From the NCBI RefSeq assembly GCF_014281125.1, contig NZ_JACOEA010000008.1:1-64000 (forward strand): a DNA stretch of 64,000 nucleotides, read 5' to 3'. Made by a program: the position numbers and the translations under genes. Below, one piece after another: positions 25,030 to 33,271 of the stretch (position 1 is the first letter of the stretch; each line of letters begins with the position of its first letter). The notes beneath the pieces were generated by a model. It saw only the letters and a list, made by a program, of their open reading frames with translations, was not told where the DNA came from and made no database searches. Source of the DNA: Lawsonibacter celer. Its GTDB lineage: Bacteria > Bacillota > Clostridia > Oscillospirales > Oscillospiraceae.

Positions 25030-27099
25030 TCAGCCGTCCATCAGTTTTCTCAGCTTGCGGAGAATGCGGGAATCCTCCAGATCCACCTTCCCCTCCACCG
25101 CGTTGAGGCAGATGTGCAGGTGGTCAGTGGTGCGCTCCAGCCGGATCAGCCCCCGCTCGTCAAAGACCTCGAGGCACACCATGGTACGCATCACCGTCTC
25201 GCGCCCGCCGCTGGCGCGGGCAATGTTGCGCGCCAGGCGGTGGGCGGTCTCCTCCAGAGGGGCCGGCCCGCTGTGTACCTTGAGGTAGCGCCACAGGTTG
25301 ACAAACTCGGTCCGGCTGGGCAGCAGGGCGGCCGCCTCCGCGTGGGAGAGCAGCTCGCCCCGGCAGAAGCGCTCGTAAAGCGCCTGCTCCGCCTGGGCCC
25401 GGGTGAGGGCGCAGCGCAGATCGCACACCTGTAATTGTACCGAACGCCAGCCGCGATATTCATTGATCTGGGGCGTAAACGCCACATCAATCCGGTCGCC
25501 CGGCCGCAGGCCGGCCTGGGCGCTGGTGGCGGAGAAAAAAATCGCGTCGAAGGAGCGACCGCCCACGGTGAGCTTCAGCTTCAGATGCCGCCCGCCGCCC
25601 ACGTCGGACAGGGCGGCCACCGTGCAGCCGCTGAGCTGAAAGACCGGCTTGGGGTTGCCCGTGCCGTGGGGCTCCAGAACACAGAGCCCTTCCACCTCCT
25701 CCAGGCTGAGCAGGCCCGCATCCTCCAACTCGCCGTCGATCTCCAAGGCGGAGACCATCTCGGCGCCCTCGGTCTGCCGGAGCACACACTCGCGCATCCG
25801 CCGGGCAAAGGCGGGGAGGTTCTCCTCCCGGATGGTAAAGCCCGCGGCCAGCTCGTGGCCGCCGAAGCCCTCCAGCAGATCGGCGCACTGCTCCAGCGCG
25901 GCAAACAGGTTAAAGCCGCCGAAGGAGCGGCAGGAACCCTTCCCCTTGCCGCCCTGCAGGCAGATCATAAAGGTGGGGCAGGAGTATTTCTCCGCCAGTC
26001 GGGAGGCCACAATGCCCACCACCCCCTGGTGCCAGTGCCCTCCGGCCAGTACCAGGGCGGCGCGCTCCTCCGGGGGGATGGCCTCGGCCCGGAGCAGGCA
26101 CTCGTCGTAGATCTCCGCTTCAATGGCCTGCCGCTCCCGGTTGAGCTGGCACAACCGGGCGGCCAGCTCTGCCCCCCGGACCGGGTCCTCCGTGAGCAGC
26201 AGCTCCGCCGCCAGGCCGGCGCACCCCATCCGCCCGGAGGCGTTGATGCGGGGGGCCAGGGTATAGCCAACGGTCACAGAGGTCAGGGGGCGCTCGTCCA
26301 GCCCCGCCTCATGGAGCAGGGCCCTCAGGCCGGGCCGGGCCGCTGTGCGCAGCCGGCTCAGCCCCAGGCTGACAATAGCCCGGTTCTCCCCGGTCAGGCG
26401 CATCACATCTGCCACCGTGCCGATAGCCGCCAGGTCGGCGTACTCCTCCAGCAGCTCATCCGTCCGCTCCGGCCCGCCCAAGGCCAGCACCAGCTTCAGG
26501 GCCACGCCTACGCCGGCCAGGCACTTAAAGGGATAAGGGCAGTCCGGCCGACGGGGGTCCACCACCGCGGCCGCCCGGGGCCGACGCTCCTTGCACTCAT
26601 GGTGGTCGGTGATGACCACGTCCACCCCCAGGCCGGCGGCGAACTGCGCCTCCTCCACGGCGGTGATGCCGCAGTCCACCGTAATGATCAGGGAGACCCC
26701 ACGCTCCTTCAGGGCGGTGACCGCCTCCCGGTTGAGGCCGTAGCCCTCCTCCATGCGGTCCGGAATATAGGGGACGACCTGCCCTCCCTCGCTGCGCAGA
26801 TAGCGGGTGAGCAGACAGGTGGAGGTGATGCCGTCCACATCATAGTCCCCGTAGACGGCCATGATCTCCCCCTGCTCCAGGGCGCTCCGGATGCGCAGGA
26901 CCGCCCTGTCCATGTCCCGCAGGAGCATGGGGTCCTGGAGCAGCCCCCGGTCCCGGGAGAGAAACCGGCCGGCCCGCTCCAGGGTATCATACCCCCGTGC
27001 GCCCAGCACCAGGGCCGCCAGGGTGGGGATTCCGGCGCGCTCCAGCTCGGCACGCGCCCCGTCCGGGCAGACGGCCCGGTTCCACTGCTGATATTTCAC
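25030..27099 (-). CDS. recJ: Single-stranded-DNA exonuclease RecJ
   Basis: 689 residues from a GTG at 27099, taken because the promoter (27137-27165) lies just upstream. DHH-family motifs are present: VYGDYDVDGITSTCLL, TVDCGITAVEEA, ITDHHECKE, then DHHA1 (GKGSCRSFGGFN, GFGGHELAAGF), an OB-like part and a C-terminal region. RecJ degrades ssDNA 5' to 3' in recombination and mismatch repair. It is the first gene before relA. Confidence 0.93.
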   Translation of the reverse strand: MKYQQWNRAVCPDGARAELERAGIPTLAALVLGARGYDTLERAGRFLSRDRGLLQDPMLLRDMDRAVLRIRSALEQGEIMAVYGDYDVDGITSTCLLTRYLRSEGGQVVPYIPDRMEEGYGLNREAVTALKERGVSLIITVDCGITAVEEAQFAAGLGVDVVITDHHECKERRPRAAAVVDPRRPDCPYPFKCLAGVGVALKLVLALGGPERTDELLEEYADLAAIGTVADVMRLTGENRAIVSLGLSRLRTAARPGLRALLHEAGLDERPLTSVTVGYTLAPRINASGRMGCAGLAAELLLTEDPVRGAELAARLCQLNRERQAIEAEIYDECLLRAEAIPPEERAALVLAGGHWHQGVVGIVASRLAEKYSCPTFMICLQGGKGKGSCRSFGGFNLFAALEQCADLLEGFGGHELAAGFTIREENLPAFARRMRECVLRQTEGAEMVSALEIDGELEDAGLLSLEEVEGLCVLEPHGTGNPKPVFQLSGCTVAALSDVGGGRHLKLKLTVGGRSFDAIFFSATSAQAGLRPGDRIDVAFTPQINEYRGWRSVQLQVCDLRCALTRAQAEQALYERFCRGELLSHAEAAALLPSRTEFVNLWRYLKVHSGPAPLEETAHRLARNIARASGGRETVMRTMVCLEVFDERGLIRLERTTDHLHICLNAVEGKVDLEDSRILRKLRKLMDG

Positions 27100-27136
27100 A
27101 GGGCTCGCCTGCCTTCCCAAATCAAAATTACCCTTT

Positions 27137-27165
27137 ATTATATCAAATACCGCGCGGCGTGACAA
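27137..27165 (-). promoter_or_regulatory. recJ-relA promoter
   Basis: TTGTCA (complement of 27160-27165), 17-bp spacer, TATAAT (complement of 27137-27142). Confidence 0.8.
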
Positions 27166-27193
27166 GAGGCAGGCACGTGCCCCCTTTTCCCCC

Positions 27194-27222
27194 TTGCAAA
27201 GACGCGGCCGGCGTGGTATTTT
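27194..27222 (+). promoter_or_regulatory. Promoter of acetyltransferase-ybaK
   Basis: TTGCAA (27194-27199), 17-bp spacer, TATTTT (27217-27222). Confidence 0.6.
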
Positions 27223-27253
27223 ATTGTAAAAATTTACGAAAAGAGGCATGTCC

Positions 27254-27745
27254 ATGCGCATCCGAACAGCGGAGCAGGGGGACCTGGCGGCCCTTCTGGA
27301 CATTTACAATTACGAGGTGCTCCACGGGGTGGCCACCCTGGATCTGGCCCCCAGGACCCTGGAGCAGTGGCAGGTATGGTTCGACGGCCACAATGTGGAC
27401 AACCACCCCCTGTATGTGGCTGAAGCGGGGGGGCGGGTAGCCGGGTACGCCAGCCTGTCCCCCTACCGGGAGAAGGAGGCCTACCGGTCCACGGTGGAGC
27501 TGTCCATCTACATCCACCCGGACTTCCGGCGGCAGGGGATTGCCGGGGCCCTGATGGGCTTTCTGCTGGACGAGGCCCGGCGGGACGGGCGCACCCATAC
27601 GGTGGTATCCGTCATCACCACCGGCAACGAGGCCAGCTGCCGACTCCACGAGCGGTTCGGCTTCACCTTCTGCGGCAGGATCCCGGAGGTGGGCATGAAA
27701 TTCGGCCGGTATCTGGACATCGACAACTACAGCCTGCGTGTGTGA
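27254..27745 (+). CDS. GNAT N-acetyltransferase, phosphinothricin/methionine-sulfoximine type
   Basis: 163 residues from the ATG at 27254 (AAGAGG 7 nt upstream, better spaced than the ATG at 27248). The fold has the acetyl-CoA motif YIHPDFRRQGIAGALMGFLLDEA, and the pattern IYNYEVLHGVATLDLAPRTLEQWQVWF...LHERFGFTFCGRIPEVGMKFGRYLD matches the Pat/YncA branch that acetylates phosphinothricin or methionine sulfoximine-like amino acids. The real substrate is probably another amino-acid analogue. ybaK follows 11 bp later. Confidence 0.85.
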   Translation: MRIRTAEQGDLAALLDIYNYEVLHGVATLDLAPRTLEQWQVWFDGHNVDNHPLYVAEAGGRVAGYASLSPYREKEAYRSTVELSIYIHPDFRRQGIAGALMGFLLDEARRDGRTHTVVSVITTGNEASCRLHERFGFTFCGRIPEVGMKFGRYLDIDNYSLRV

Positions 27746-27756
27746 GGAGAGGGAAC

Positions 27757-28233
27757 ATGGCGGAAGAAAAAACCAATGTGATGCGTCTGCTGGACCAGCG
27801 GAAGGTCCCCTACACCCCCCACTATTACGCCGCCCCCAACGGGGCGGTGGACGGCAGAAGCGTGGCCGCCCTGCTGGGCCAAGACGCGGCACGGGTGTGC
27901 AAAACCCTGGTGACCCAGGGGACCAGCGGACGCTTTTACGTCTTTGTGGTCCCCGCCCTGGGGGAGCTGGACCTGAAGGCGGCGGCCCGGGCGGCAGGAG
28001 AGAAATCGGTGGAGATGATCAAACAGGCCCAGCTGTTCCCTCTCACCGGCTACGTCCACGGAGGCTGCTCCCCCCTGGGGATGAAAAAGCGCTTCCCCAC
28101 CTTTTTTGACCAGAGCGTGGAGGGGCTGGAGACCATCACGGTCAGCGCCGGGCGGATCGGTGCCCAGGTGGAGGCCTCCCCCGCCGATCTGTGCGCCCTG
28201 GCGGGCGGGCGCTTCGCCCCGGTGGCAAAATAA
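27757..28233 (+). CDS. ybaK: Cys-tRNA(Pro)/aminoacyl-tRNA deacylase YbaK
   Basis: 158 residues from the ATG at 27757 (GAGGAGAGGG upstream). TNVMRLLDQRKVPYTPHYY, VCKTLVTQGTSGRFYVFVVP and GYVHGGCSPLGMKKRFPTFFD are the conserved blocks of YbaK/EbsC, which hydrolyses mischarged Cys-tRNA(Pro). Length is typical. It is paired with the acetyltransferase and followed by a terminator. Confidence 0.92.
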   Translation: MAEEKTNVMRLLDQRKVPYTPHYYAAPNGAVDGRSVAALLGQDAARVCKTLVTQGTSGRFYVFVVPALGELDLKAAARAAGEKSVEMIKQAQLFPLTGYVHGGCSPLGMKKRFPTFFDQSVEGLETITVSAGRIGAQVEASPADLCALAGGRFAPVAK

Positions 28234-28266
28234 AAGTTCCAGCGGCGGGAACTTTTTCCCGCCGCT
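28233..28266 (+). terminator. Terminator after ybaK
   Basis: Two overlapping alternative hairpins: AAAGTTCC/GGAACTTT followed by T, and AGCGGCGGGAA/TTCCCGCCGCT (28241-28266) followed by TTCG. Confidence 0.65.
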
Positions 28267-28309
28267 TTCGTCTATGGAGTTATCAAACCAAATACAAAGG
28301 AGAATCCCT

Positions 28310-29161
28310 ATGAAAAAGCTTGGAACCCTTGCCCTTACCCTGGCTCTGACGGGCGCCATGGGCCTACCCGCCCTGGCTGCGGAGGACGCCCCCATGGTCA
28401 TCGCCCCCAGCCCCAACGCCTACTCCACTGCCATCACCCTCAACAGCAAGGCGCTGGACACCGCCGCCATCCCCTCCGCCTCCGACGCCATGCTCCCCCT
28501 GCGCCTGCTGGCCGAGGCCGACCACGGCTCCGCCTACTGGGATCAGGAGGGCAACGAGAGCTGGTTTACCTTCGGCGACGACCGGATCATTGTAAAATTC
28601 GCCGACAACAGCATCTGGCTCAATGACGAGCAGGTCAAGTCCCAGGCGGAGGTGACCGCGGGCGTCACCTTTGTCCCGGCCAGCGTGCTGGAGCTGATGG
28701 AGGGCTTTACCGTGACCTGGGCTGACCCCACCGCCGAGGGCTTCCGCTCCGTGGTCATCACCACTCCCAACAATGACCCCCTGGTCAAGGCCGCCTACAC
28801 GATCACGGAGGAGGCCGGCATGGGCTACAGCATGCGGATGGACGGCGCGGCAATGGCCGAGGCCTATCAGCTGCCCGCCGATTCCTTTGAGCAGGTAATC
28901 GGTTTCTTCCCCATGATTACCAGTCCTGATACCCTAGTCATCGGCAAGCTGGCCGAGGGCGCGGACGTCACCGCCGTGAAGGACGCTCTGGAGGCCTACC
29001 GCCAGAGCCAGGAGGATACCTTCTCCTGGTACCTGTCCCAAAACCTGCCCAAGGTGCAGGATGCCCGGCTGCTGGTGGAGGACGGCTATGTGCTCTTCCT
29101 CATCGCGGAGGACGCTGACGCCGGCGAGGCCGCCTTCCGCGCATTTGTGGACTCCCTGTAA
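28310..29161 (+). CDS. Secreted protein, Cu-amine-oxidase-N-like plus DUF4358
   Basis: 283 residues. Signal peptide MKKLGTLALTLALTGAMGLPALAAED with cleavage after ALAA. Residues ~30-140 resemble the copper-amine-oxidase N-like repeat common in clostridial surface proteins (SDAMLPLRLLAEADHGSAYW, VTFVPASVLELMEGF). The C-terminal half (GMGYSMRMDGAAMAEAYQLPADSFEQVIGFFPM...VEDGYVLFLIAEDADAGEAAFRAF) fits DUF4358. It should be exported; there is no anchor or lipobox. AAAGGAG precedes the ATG. The combination is worth noting; function unknown. Confidence 0.8.
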   Translation: MKKLGTLALTLALTGAMGLPALAAEDAPMVIAPSPNAYSTAITLNSKALDTAAIPSASDAMLPLRLLAEADHGSAYWDQEGNESWFTFGDDRIIVKFADNSIWLNDEQVKSQAEVTAGVTFVPASVLELMEGFTVTWADPTAEGFRSVVITTPNNDPLVKAAYTITEEAGMGYSMRMDGAAMAEAYQLPADSFEQVIGFFPMITSPDTLVIGKLAEGADVTAVKDALEAYRQSQEDTFSWYLSQNLPKVQDARLLVEDGYVLFLIAEDADAGEAAFRAFVDSL

Positions 29162-29176
29162 TTCCTCCTACGGACC

Positions 29177-29213
29177 AAAAAGTCCGCCGCCCCAATGGGG
29201 CGGCGGACTTTTT
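29177..29213. terminator. Bidirectional terminator, DUF4358 gene / ftsH
   Basis: Perfect 17-bp stem with 3-nt loop (29177-29193, 29197-29213), A-run on one side and T-run on the other. Confidence 0.9.
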
Positions 29214-29222
29214 TCGCGTTTT

Positions 29223-31094
29223 TTATTCATTGAGCAGCGCCATGAACTCCTCGCCGGTGAGTGTCTCCTGCTCCAGCAGGCGGCCGGCCAGCCGGTGGAG
29301 CTTGTCCTCATTCTCCCGCAGAATGCGCAGGGCCTTCTGGTGGGCCTGCTTCACTGTCTCCACCACTAGGGCGTCCACTCGGGCGGCAGTCTCACCCGCG
29401 CAGGCCAGGGAAGCATCCCCGCCCAGATATTGGTTGGTCACCGTCTCCAGCGCCACCATGTCAAATTCATCAGTCATGCCGTAGCGGGTGATCATCGCCC
29501 GCGCCAGCTTGGTGGCCTGTTCAATATCGTTGGACGCGCCGGTGGTAATGGAGTGGAACACCACCTCTTCGGCGGCCCTTCCCCCGGTCAGGGTAGCAAT
29601 CTTGTTGCATACCTCCTCCCGGCTCATCAGATTGTGCTCTCCCTGGTCCACCTGCATGGTGTAGCCCAGAGCCCCGGAGGTGCGCGGGACAATGGTGATC
29701 TTGGTCACCGGGGCAGAGTGGGTCTGTGCCGCCGCCACCAAAGCATGCCCGATCTCGTGATAGGCCACAATCTTCTTTTCCTCCGGGGAGATGACGGCGC
29801 TCTTCCGCTGCGCCCCGGCGATCACGGTCTCCACGCTCTCCTCCAGATCGGCCTCGGTAACAGTTTTGCGGTCCATACGCACCGCCCGCAGGGCGCCCTC
29901 ATTGACAATATTGGCCAGCTCCGCGCCCGAGGCGCCGGCCGTGGCCCGGGCAATGGCGTCCCAATCCACGTCTCCATCCAGACGCACATGTCTGCCGTGG
30001 ACCTTCAAAATGGCCTTGCGCCCCTCCAGGTCGGGCAGCTCCACCGGCACCCGGCGGTCAAACCGGCCGGGGCGAAGCAGGGCCGGGTCCAGGGACTCGG
30101 GCCGGTTGGTGGCCGCCAGGAGCACCACGCCCTTGGTGGCATCAAACCCGTCCATCTCAGCCAGCAGCTGGTTGAGGGTCTGCTCCCGCTCGTCATTGCC
30201 GCCCATGCCGGAGCCGTCCCGCTTTTTGCCGATGGCGTCGATCTCGTCGATAAACACGATGCAGGGGGCCTTTTCATTGGCCTGCTTGAACAGGTCGCGC
30301 ACCTTGGCCGCGCCCATGCCCACAAACATCTCCACAAATTCGGAGCCGGAGATGGAGAAGAAAGGCACCTTTGACTCCCCAGCCACAGCCTTGGCCAGCA
30401 GGGTTTTACCGGTGCCCGGCGGGCCGACCAGCAACACGCCCTTGGGCAGCTTGGCGCCGATCTGTGCATATTTGCCCGGCTCGTGAAGAAAATCTACCAC
30501 CTCCAGCAGGGACTCCTTGGCCTCCTCCTGGCCGGCCACGTCGGCAAAGGTTACGCCGGTCTGGGCCTCCTCCACGTAGACCTTGGCGTTGGCCTTGCCA
30601 AAGGTCATGGCGTTGCCCATCCCGCCGGGCAGATTGCCGCCCATGCGCTTTACCATTGCCCGGGAGAGCACCTCTCCAATCAGGATAAAGATAAAGATGG
30701 GCAGGACCCAAGTAAGGATAAACGACATTAGAGGGCTGGCCTGCGTGGGAATCGAGGCCTCAAATGTGATGTCCTCATTGGAGCGCAGCTGCTCCAGCAG
30801 CCGCTGGCCGTCATCCGGCCATACGCCGGTCTTGTAATAGGCGTCCTGGCCGGCCTCATTCTTGGCGATGAATACCATCTGCTCCTCGTCGGTCTCCCAG
30901 GCCACTTGGGACACCCTGTCCTGGTCGATCATGGTCAGGAACGTGTCGTAGCTGACCTGCGTCACCTGCCGTTCCAGCAGACCGGGAAAGAGCAGCGCGT
31001 TGAGCAGCATCAGTATGATGAGTGCAATAATATAGTAAAAAAACAGCGGCTTTTTAGGCGGAGTAGTCTTTTTATCCTCTTTGACCTCTTGCAT
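29223..31094 (-). CDS. ftsH: ATP-dependent zinc metalloprotease FtsH (copy 1)
   Basis: 623 residues. Two membrane helices (about 18-37 and 122-142) flank an external segment; the AAA+ part has Walker A GPPGTGKT at 224-231, Walker B FIDEID at 281-286 and the SRH region; zinc site HEIGH at 446-450. FtsH extracts and degrades membrane and misfolded proteins. AAAGGAGG precedes the ATG and a sigma-A promoter lies at 31156-31184. A second FtsH is encoded 5.4 kb away on the other strand; they share the layout but differ in the external segment and tail. Confidence 0.95.
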   Translation of the reverse strand: MQEVKEDKKTTPPKKPLFFYYIIALIILMLLNALLFPGLLERQVTQVSYDTFLTMIDQDRVSQVAWETDEEQMVFIAKNEAGQDAYYKTGVWPDDGQRLLEQLRSNEDITFEASIPTQASPLMSFILTWVLPIFIFILIGEVLSRAMVKRMGGNLPGGMGNAMTFGKANAKVYVEEAQTGVTFADVAGQEEAKESLLEVVDFLHEPGKYAQIGAKLPKGVLLVGPPGTGKTLLAKAVAGESKVPFFSISGSEFVEMFVGMGAAKVRDLFKQANEKAPCIVFIDEIDAIGKKRDGSGMGGNDEREQTLNQLLAEMDGFDATKGVVLLAATNRPESLDPALLRPGRFDRRVPVELPDLEGRKAILKVHGRHVRLDGDVDWDAIARATAGASGAELANIVNEGALRAVRMDRKTVTEADLEESVETVIAGAQRKSAVISPEEKKIVAYHEIGHALVAAAQTHSAPVTKITIVPRTSGALGYTMQVDQGEHNLMSREEVCNKIATLTGGRAAEEVVFHSITTGASNDIEQATKLARAMITRYGMTDEFDMVALETVTNQYLGGDASLACAGETAARVDALVVETVKQAHQKALRILRENEDKLHRLAGRLLEQETLTGEEFMALLNE

Positions 31095-31155
31095 AATAAG
31101 GGCCTCCTTTCGGCAGAAGGGTACACTTCCAAGCCATATTTCTTATGCGAAATAC

Positions 31156-31184
31156 AGCTTAGTTGCTTTTTTTCCGTCTGTCAA
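31156..31184 (-). promoter_or_regulatory. Promoter of ftsH copy 1
   Basis: TTGACA (complement of 31179-31184), 17-bp spacer, TAAGCT. Confidence 0.65.
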
Positions 31185-31201
31185 GGAGACCCCTTTTGTT
31201 T

Positions 31202-32587
31202 TTACAAATTGTTTTCATTTCCGGCCGCTTTTTCCCGTTCCAGCCGGGAAAAAGCGGCCAAGACTGGCAGCGTGACGACCAGAGAGAGCGCGAAAGAGCA
31301 CAGGTCGGAGACCGTCTGGCATACCTCCACGCCGAACAGGCCCATCGTCTGCGGCAGGATCAAGATCAGCGGAATGAAGAACAGCCCCTGCCGGGCGGCG
31401 GCCACTACACTGGCCTTTACCGTCAGGGCGATGTTCTGCAGCAGCATATTGCACAGTATCACCCAGCCCATCAGCGGGAAGGAGATACACTGCAGCCGCA
31501 GGGTAGCGGTGCCGATCTGAATCACCTGCGGATCATCTCCCCGAAAGATGGCGATGATCTGCGGGGCAAACACCGCGCCCACCATGGAGAGCACCGCCAG
31601 CACCGCCGTGGAGACCCACACGCAGAACCAATAACCCCGGATGACCCGCCCATACTTGCCCGCGCCGTAGTTAAAGCCGCACACAGGCTGAAAGCCCTGG
31701 CCAAAGCCGATCAGCGCGGAGATGGCGAACTGGCTAACCCGGCTGACAATGCTCATGGCCGCAATGGCCACATCCCCAAAGGGATAGGCCGCTGTGTTCA
31801 GGCAGGTAATCGCCACCGAGCCGAGGCCCTGCCGGAACAGACTTGGCAGGCCGCCTCCGGCCAGGGCGCGGTAGCGGCTGAGCGAGGGGGAGAAGAGCCT
31901 CCAGCGCACCTGGATGCCGCCGGCCCGCATCATTCCCGCCAGGAGCAGGACAAAGCTGACCACCTGGCTGAGCGAGGTGGCCAGCGCCGCCCCCGAGATT
32001 CCCATGTGGAAGGTGAAGATAAACAGCGGGTCCAGGGCCATATTCAGCAGGCCGCCCACCATCAGCCCCACCATGGCGTAGGTGGCGTTGCCCTGCAGGC
32101 GCAGCTGGTTGTTGAGCACCAGGGAGGCTGTCATAAAGGGCGCGCCCGCCAGGATAAGGGTTAGGTAGTCCAGGGCATAGGGGTAGATAGTCTCCGTGGC
32201 CCCTAGCAGGCGGCACAGGGGGGAGCGAATCAGCAGCCCCGCCGCCATAATGAGAAAGCCGGCCGCCAGGGCGGAAAAAAAGCCGGTGGCGGCCATGCGC
32301 TCGGCCTCCTCCCGATGCTGGGCTCCCAGCTGTCGGGAGATATAGTTGCCCGAGCCCTGCCCGAAGAAAAATCCCACGGCCTGGATGATGGCCATAAGGG
32401 GGAATACCACGCCCACCGCGCCGGTGGCGCTGGTACCCAGGCGCCCCACAAAAAAGGTGTCCGCCATGTTGTAAATAGAGGTAATCAGCATGCTGGCCAC
32501 TGTGGGCACCGCCATTTTACAGATGAGGGCCTCCACCGGGGCCTGCGTCATCTGAATGTATTTCCTCTCCTGCGCTGAATCATTCAC
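31202..32587 (-). CDS. MATE-family multidrug/Na+ exporter
   Basis: 461 residues from the GTG at 32587 (GGGAGGAG 6 nt upstream). About twelve membrane helices; the N-terminal half begins with VEALICKMAVPTVASMLITSIYNMADTFFVG and the repeat with LGSVAITCLNTAAYPFGDVAIAAMSIVSRV, as expected for the two MATE bundles (DinF/NorM-like). It should export drugs or metabolites against Na+ or H+. The start overlaps the TetR stop by 8 nt, so it is regulated with it. Confidence 0.9.
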   Translation of the reverse strand: MNDSAQERKYIQMTQAPVEALICKMAVPTVASMLITSIYNMADTFFVGRLGTSATGAVGVVFPLMAIIQAVGFFFGQGSGNYISRQLGAQHREEAERMAATGFFSALAAGFLIMAAGLLIRSPLCRLLGATETIYPYALDYLTLILAGAPFMTASLVLNNQLRLQGNATYAMVGLMVGGLLNMALDPLFIFTFHMGISGAALATSLSQVVSFVLLLAGMMRAGGIQVRWRLFSPSLSRYRALAGGGLPSLFRQGLGSVAITCLNTAAYPFGDVAIAAMSIVSRVSQFAISALIGFGQGFQPVCGFNYGAGKYGRVIRGYWFCVWVSTAVLAVLSMVGAVFAPQIIAIFRGDDPQVIQIGTATLRLQCISFPLMGWVILCNMLLQNIALTVKASVVAAARQGLFFIPLILILPQTMGLFGVEVCQTVSDLCSFALSLVVTLPVLAAFSRLEREKAAGNENNL

Positions 32588-33158
32588 CTTGTGCTCCTCC
32601 CAACCGTTCGATCTGCGCGCACAGGCTCTGGACCAGATACCCATAGCTCTCGTCCGCCTCCACCGGATAGGCGAAAAAGCCCGCCGCCTCCAGCGAGACA
32701 AAGCCGTGCAGGCTGCTGCGGAGCATCCGGGACATGTGCACCCGCTCCTGCTCCGAAAGGCCGTAAGGGAGCAGCACACGACGGAAGAGCTCCATAAAGC
32801 TCTGCTTCTGCGCCACAATGCGCGTCTCCTGGAACCGGGGCACGGCCAGCATGACCTTGTACAGCTGGGGTTGGCTGCGGGCAAACTCCCGGTATGCTCC
32901 GGCCAGAGCCCGCAGCGCCGGACCCCCGCACAGCTCCCCCTCCGCCTGGCGCAGCGCCTCCAGCATGCGCTCAAAGGCCCGCTCCGTCAGCCGGGCATTG
33001 AGCTCCGGCATGCCCTGCAGATGGTTGTACAGGGAGGCCGTCTTGACGCCGAGCGCCCCTGCCAGCTCGTGGAGTGTCAGGTTCTCCAGCCCCTTTTCCT
33101 CGGCCAGCTGCGCCGCCGCGTCTACAATGCACTCCCGGCTGAGCCCTTTTTTTGCCAT
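32580..33158 (-). CDS. TetR-family repressor
   Basis: 192 residues. The N-terminal HTH is SRECIVDAAAQLAEEKGLENLTLHELAGALGVKTASLYNHL; the remainder is a WHG/TetR_C_33-like ligand domain (MLRSSLHGFVSLEAAGFFAYPVEADESYGYLV). It probably represses itself and the MATE gene. A perfect inverted repeat AAACTAA-TGTCG-TTAGTTT lies exactly in the spacer of its promoter. Confidence 0.92.
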   Translation of the reverse strand: MAKKGLSRECIVDAAAQLAEEKGLENLTLHELAGALGVKTASLYNHLQGMPELNARLTERAFERMLEALRQAEGELCGGPALRALAGAYREFARSQPQLYKVMLAVPRFQETRIVAQKQSFMELFRRVLLPYGLSEQERVHMSRMLRSSLHGFVSLEAAGFFAYPVEADESYGYLVQSLCAQIERLGGAQGE

Positions 33159-33196
33159 TGCGTCACCCCCAGGCAGGCTGTGTTTCTTTCCTTTTC

Positions 33197-33225
33197 AGAA
33201 TAAACTAATGTCGTTAGTTTGTCAA
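33197..33225 (-). promoter_or_regulatory. TetR-MATE promoter with operator in the spacer
   Basis: TTGACA (complement of 33220-33225), 17-bp spacer, TATTCT (complement of 33197-33202). The palindrome AAACTAATGTCGTTAGTTT (33202-33220) fills the spacer, a typical TetR-type operator position. Confidence 0.8.
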
Positions 33226-33228
33226 CCA

Positions 33229-33267
33229 AAAATACCGCCTTTCCCGGTGTGCCGCGGGAAAGGCGGT
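33229..33267 (-). terminator. Terminator of P-type-ATPase-like gene
   Basis: 12-bp stem ACCGCCTTTCCC (33234-33245)/GGGAAAGGCGGT (33256-33267) followed by ATTTTT on the minus strand. Confidence 0.85.
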
Positions 33268-33271
33268 CGGT

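Noticed and set aside
23316..27162. Long plus-strand open frames opposite relA and recJ
   Set aside because: Shadows of conserved genes; no start signals and His/Gly/Gln-rich translations.
31223..31259. 14-bp perfect inverted repeat inside the MATE gene end
   Set aside because: It is in the coding sequence for the C-terminal Ala-Phe-Ser-Arg-Leu-Glu-Arg-Glu-Lys-Ala-Ala stretch and lacks a T-run; could be chance, so not called a terminator.
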